A program made the position numbers and the translations under genes. From Gammaproteobacteria bacterium (GTDB lineage: Bacteria > Pseudomonadota > Gammaproteobacteria > DSM-16500): DNA of 8,360 nucleotides. Every line of letters starts with the position of its first letter. Position 1 is the first letter of the stretch. This document shows, piece after piece, positions 6,010-8,360 of the stretch. The notes beneath the pieces are model-generated. The model saw only the letters and a list, made by a program, of their open reading frames with translations. It was not told the DNA's origin and searched no databases. Location: the NCBI GenBank assembly GCA_013287235.1, contig JABDEF010000059.1:1-8360 (forward strand). Reading direction: 5' to 3'.

Positions 6010-6059
6010 GTTATTGCCACGTCGCTAACGCTCCTCGCAACCACTTTCGTGGGAATGAC
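6010..6059. repeat. REP-like palindromic element between convergent genes
   Basis: GTTATTGCCACG (6010-6021) and CGTGGGAATGAC (6048-6059) are inverted arms matching at 10 of 12 positions. The centre is GC-richer (CTAACGCTCCTCGC) and includes an alternative small hairpin CCAC-TTTC-GTGG (6041-6052). On the minus strand it begins GTCATTCCCACGAAAGTGG, the typical look of the short dispersed repeats of many proteobacteria. It resembles the element at 1438-1473 in its GTCATT...AATGAC ends. Lying between two genes transcribed towards each other, it could act as a two-way transcript end. Confidence 0.6.
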
Positions 6060-6088
6060 AGTATAACGCGTCAATTGTTTTGCATTTT

Positions 6089-7687
6089 TCACACAGTCTC
6101 CATTGGTTTATCGCGTATGGAAACACAAACAGTGGTTTTTTGGCATATTTGCTGCGTATATTCTCGGGGCATTTTTGCATAATACGCTAACATAAAAATA
6201 ATCACACATAATCCCATTAAAAATAACATATCCCAATAAGTAGGAATAAAATGTTTACCACCATAATTTCCACAAATAGAGAAAATAGTAAGCGCAAAAA
6301 GATAAATGAATACCCACAGTGCATTTTTGCCATTTAATATTTTTTTATTTTCGCTAAAGAATTGGTAATAAAAAAAATAAAATAATATACCTAACATGAT
6401 TAAAACAAATAAACGAATCACACTATGTAACCCTGACCAATATACGCCTGCGGTACAAATATAAAATCCAAGAAAAGCAACAAAAGTACCATAAGAAACG
6501 CGAAAAGGACGTGGATAATTCGGTAATTGATAACGTAAGCACATGAGACAAATAGGGCCAACCGCATAAGTGAGCATGACAGTTGCGACAGAAAATGCTG
6601 CCATTTCTTGCCAACCCCGTAAAAGCAAGAATAACAAAGCGCCTAACATAAAATTAACAAATAGGCTGATATGCGGGACTTGGAATTTATTGAGATAGGT
6701 GAATATTTTCGGTGCGTCACCGATTTTTCCCATACTTGTTAACGTTTGTGCAGACGTTGTTGAATAGACTAACCCAGTAGAGTAGGGAGAAATAAAAGCA
6801 TCAATATATAATATACTGCTTAACCATAGCATACCCGCAATCGTTGCAAGGGCTGCAAAAGGTCCGGCATCTCCCGGAAACGTTAAATTTGCCCAGCCTT
6901 TTAATAGATCTTCATGACGCATGCTTCCGATAAAAACCCATTGTAAAGCTGTATATATAAAAGTGGTTAATACTAAAGAGATGAGTAATACGCGTGGTAC
7001 AGTTTTTTGGGGATTATCGGTTTCATTCATTAAAATAATGACTTGCCGAAAACCTAATAAGGAAAATAATACACCGCCGCTTGACATGGCAGTCATGATC
7101 CCATGCCAGCCATAAGGCATAAATCCGCCATACGAAAAAAAATTATTTTTATGAAAACCGGCTTCAAATAATGCGAATACCGTGATAATAGGAATGAGAA
7201 TTTTCCATATCGTAAAACCCGCATTGATTCGTGCAAATAAACGAATACCAAAATAATTTAATAAAACAAAACTTGCTAATAGTATAAACGCAATGCAGTA
7301 TCCCCTAGGAGTAAACACATAATGTGTACCATGTTGTATCATGACCTGTGGAATATAATTGCTTGCGTATTGCACTACACCTTGTGTTTCTATCACAGGA
7401 ATGGTAGCGAGGGATATCCAAGCGAGACAGCTCATGATAACACTGGTTAAATGTCCATGGGTATAAAGCGGTAAGAGCACCAAGCTATTATTATCTGGAA
7501 ACATTGTTGAAATTTCAGCGAAGGAAAGCGCAACTAAAATCAATAAGATTCCGGCAATAGGCCATGCGAGTATTGCCGCAGGACCTGCAAAATGCGCTGA
7601 ATATAACGCACCAAATAACCATCCGGAACCGATCATGCTTGTAAAAGCTATCCATAATAAACCCAGTGCGCTTAAATTTTTTTTCAT
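6089..7687 (-). CDS. APC-family amino acid permease
   Basis: This 532-residue inner-membrane transporter has about 12 to 14 membrane helices. The first helix carries IGSGWLFG (19-26), the unwound substrate-binding segment of APC-type carriers. It is followed by FAGPAAILAWPIAG and a conserved FAEIS (56-60) before MFP. The sixth-helix region has LLGFRQ (210-215) and NETDNPQKTVPR (221-232), the family signature, although the usual GFE is GFR here. PRPFRV (393-398) precedes the last helices. The GSGW form of the helix-1 motif is shared with the aspartate/glutamate-type YveA group, but the substrate cannot be fixed from this. The length is normal for the family. AAGGA lies 8 bases before the ATG. 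A small exported-protein gene ends 45 bases upstream on the same strand, so the two are probably one operon. Host-associated relatives often depend on imported amino acids. Confidence 0.92.
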   Translation of the reverse strand: MKKNLSALGLLWIAFTSMIGSGWLFGALYSAHFAGPAAILAWPIAGILLILVALSFAEISTMFPDNNSLVLLPLYTHGHLTSVIMSCLAWISLATIPVIETQGVVQYASNYIPQVMIQHGTHYVFTPRGYCIAFILLASFVLLNYFGIRLFARINAGFTIWKILIPIITVFALFEAGFHKNNFFSYGGFMPYGWHGIMTAMSSGGVLFSLLGFRQVIILMNETDNPQKTVPRVLLISLVLTTFIYTALQWVFIGSMRHEDLLKGWANLTFPGDAGPFAALATIAGMLWLSSILYIDAFISPYSTGLVYSTTSAQTLTSMGKIGDAPKIFTYLNKFQVPHISLFVNFMLGALLFLLLRGWQEMAAFSVATVMLTYAVGPICLMCLRYQLPNYPRPFRVSYGTFVAFLGFYICTAGVYWSGLHSVIRLFVLIMLGILFYFFYYQFFSENKKILNGKNALWVFIYLFALTIFSICGNYGGKHFIPTYWDMLFLMGLCVIIFMLAYYAKMPREYTQQICQKTTVCVSIRDKPMETV

Positions 7688-7732
7688 GAAAAACTTCCTT
7701 GCGTAGTCCCATGATGCTTTTACACGGGATCA

Positions 7733-8215
7733 TTAATAATTTTCCAAGGCAGTACAGTTTTCAGCTTCAGGTCCTTTCGGAGCGAGATAGGTGAGATTTT
7801 CAATGTTTGAGGGTAAATGATGTGTTGAAATAAATGTGCCGATATTATTATCATTGTCATGTAAAAATCCTTCTCGCGTTAACCCATAAATATGACCTCG
7901 TGCTTGTACGGTTTCGAGTAAATCACCTCTATCATTGTAACGATTGATTCCGACTAATCCATCTTTGCAAATACCATTCACAAAGAACAATTGAATATAC
8001 TCTCCATTATTGAGTTTATAAGATGTAACATTCGCTCGATAGGGTTCATGAAAGGAGGTTAACGTGAAAGGTTGGTTTGCCAGGGGAAACGTTGGGGAGC
8101 GTTGAACATCATAAACTTGGTTCGCATAAAATCGGTATTGGACGATATTTGCGAACGAGGGTGGTACAAAACAGATTGACAATACGAAAATAATGAAATG
8201 TTTTTTTAAATGCAT
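7733..8215 (-). CDS. Small exported protein, unknown function
   Basis: The product has 160 residues. MHLKKHFIIFVLSICFVPPS followed by FA gives a classical signal peptide cut near residue 22, so the mature protein of ~138 residues is periplasmic or secreted. The mature part has a pair of Cys (C83, C154) that could form a disulfide, and alternating polar/hydrophobic stretches such as GEYIQLFFVNG that suggest beta structure. I recognise no family. GAGGT lies 7 bases before the ATG. It is the first gene of a likely two-gene unit with the amino acid permease, but nothing in it looks like a solute-binding protein and it is short for one. Confidence 0.75.
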   Translation of the reverse strand: MHLKKHFIIFVLSICFVPPSFANIVQYRFYANQVYDVQRSPTFPLANQPFTLTSFHEPYRANVTSYKLNNGEYIQLFFVNGICKDGLVGINRYNDRGDLLETVQARGHIYGLTREGFLHDNDNNIGTFISTHHLPSNIENLTYLAPKGPEAENCTALENY

Positions 8216-8304
8216 ATTAAAAACCTCTAAGTGTGTTAAAAAAGTTAATACAAAAAAGCATCACTACTATACAAATAAGTTAAATGTGTATGCTATAGTG
8301 TTTC

Positions 8305-8343
8305 AGATAAATAATTTGGTAAAAAGCACCAAATTATTTATCT
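8305..8343. repeat. Perfect 16-bp inverted repeat
   Basis: AGATAAATAATTTGGT (8305-8320) and ACCAAATTATTTATCT (8328-8343) match exactly around the 7-base loop AAAAAGC. It lies about 90 bases upstream of the small exported-protein gene. No T-run follows on either strand, so it is not an obvious terminator by the usual rule. It could be a terminator of a gene beyond the window, an operator, or a mobile-element end. Confidence 0.6.
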
Positions 8344-8360
8344 CAAAATAAAAAATATCC

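Noticed and set aside
8305..8343. Canonical intrinsic terminator
   Set aside because: The stem is AT-rich and no T-run follows on either strand, so it was recorded as an inverted repeat instead.
1..8360. CRISPR array, tRNA, rRNA, transposase or toxin-antitoxin pair
   Set aside because: No regularly spaced direct repeats, cloverleaf-like sequences or recognisable proteins of these kinds were seen.

Overview
The window is AT-rich DNA with compact bacterial genes and Shine-Dalgarno starts of the AAGGA/GGAG type. It most resembles a host-associated gammaproteobacterium of the Legionellales kind (Legionella, Coxiella, Aquicella, Rickettsiella, Berkiella relatives). That placement is an inference from four things: an ankyrin-repeat protein beside a repeat protein with a Ser/Pro/Lys tail, an HdeD-type membrane protein, an APC amino acid permease, and short palindromic GTCATT...AATGAC elements. 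No rRNA, tRNA, CRISPR array, transposase, phage gene or recognised defence or secretion machinery is visible.

Left part (1-2656), all on the minus strand. Read in the direction of transcription it holds an ankyrin-repeat protein (1502-2368), a 374-residue protein built from three diverged copies of a ~75-residue helical unit with a Ser/Thr-Pro and Lys-rich tail (214-1338), a possible 46-residue ORF one base further on (72-212), and a possible partial ORF leaving the window (1-82). Both large proteins lack signal peptides and carry features that would make sense inside a eukaryotic host cell, so this is a candidate effector locus, but secretion cannot be shown from sequence alone. A palindromic repeat separates them. 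A comparatively GC-rich stretch (about 2424-2640) upstream of the ankyrin gene looks like a decayed gene or a foreign fragment.

Centre (2657-5991). A large exported protein with DUF1214-like sequence (minus strand) is divergent from an HdeD/DUF308 six-helix membrane protein (plus strand); their predicted promoters overlap at the -35 region. Downstream of the HdeD-type gene, after a stem-loop, come an exported Cys-containing protein of unknown function and, 3 bases later, a gene that appears split by a frameshift into an 83-codon N-terminal part and a C-terminal part with no convincing start of its own.

Right part (5992-8360). A second palindromic repeat lies between the convergent plus-strand genes and an APC-family amino acid permease (minus strand). 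The permease is preceded, 45 bases upstream, by a small exported protein, and the two probably form an operon. Further upstream is a perfect 16-bp inverted repeat of unknown role.

The genes do not form one recognisable pathway. Three to four products are envelope or periplasmic, and two are candidate host-directed proteins.
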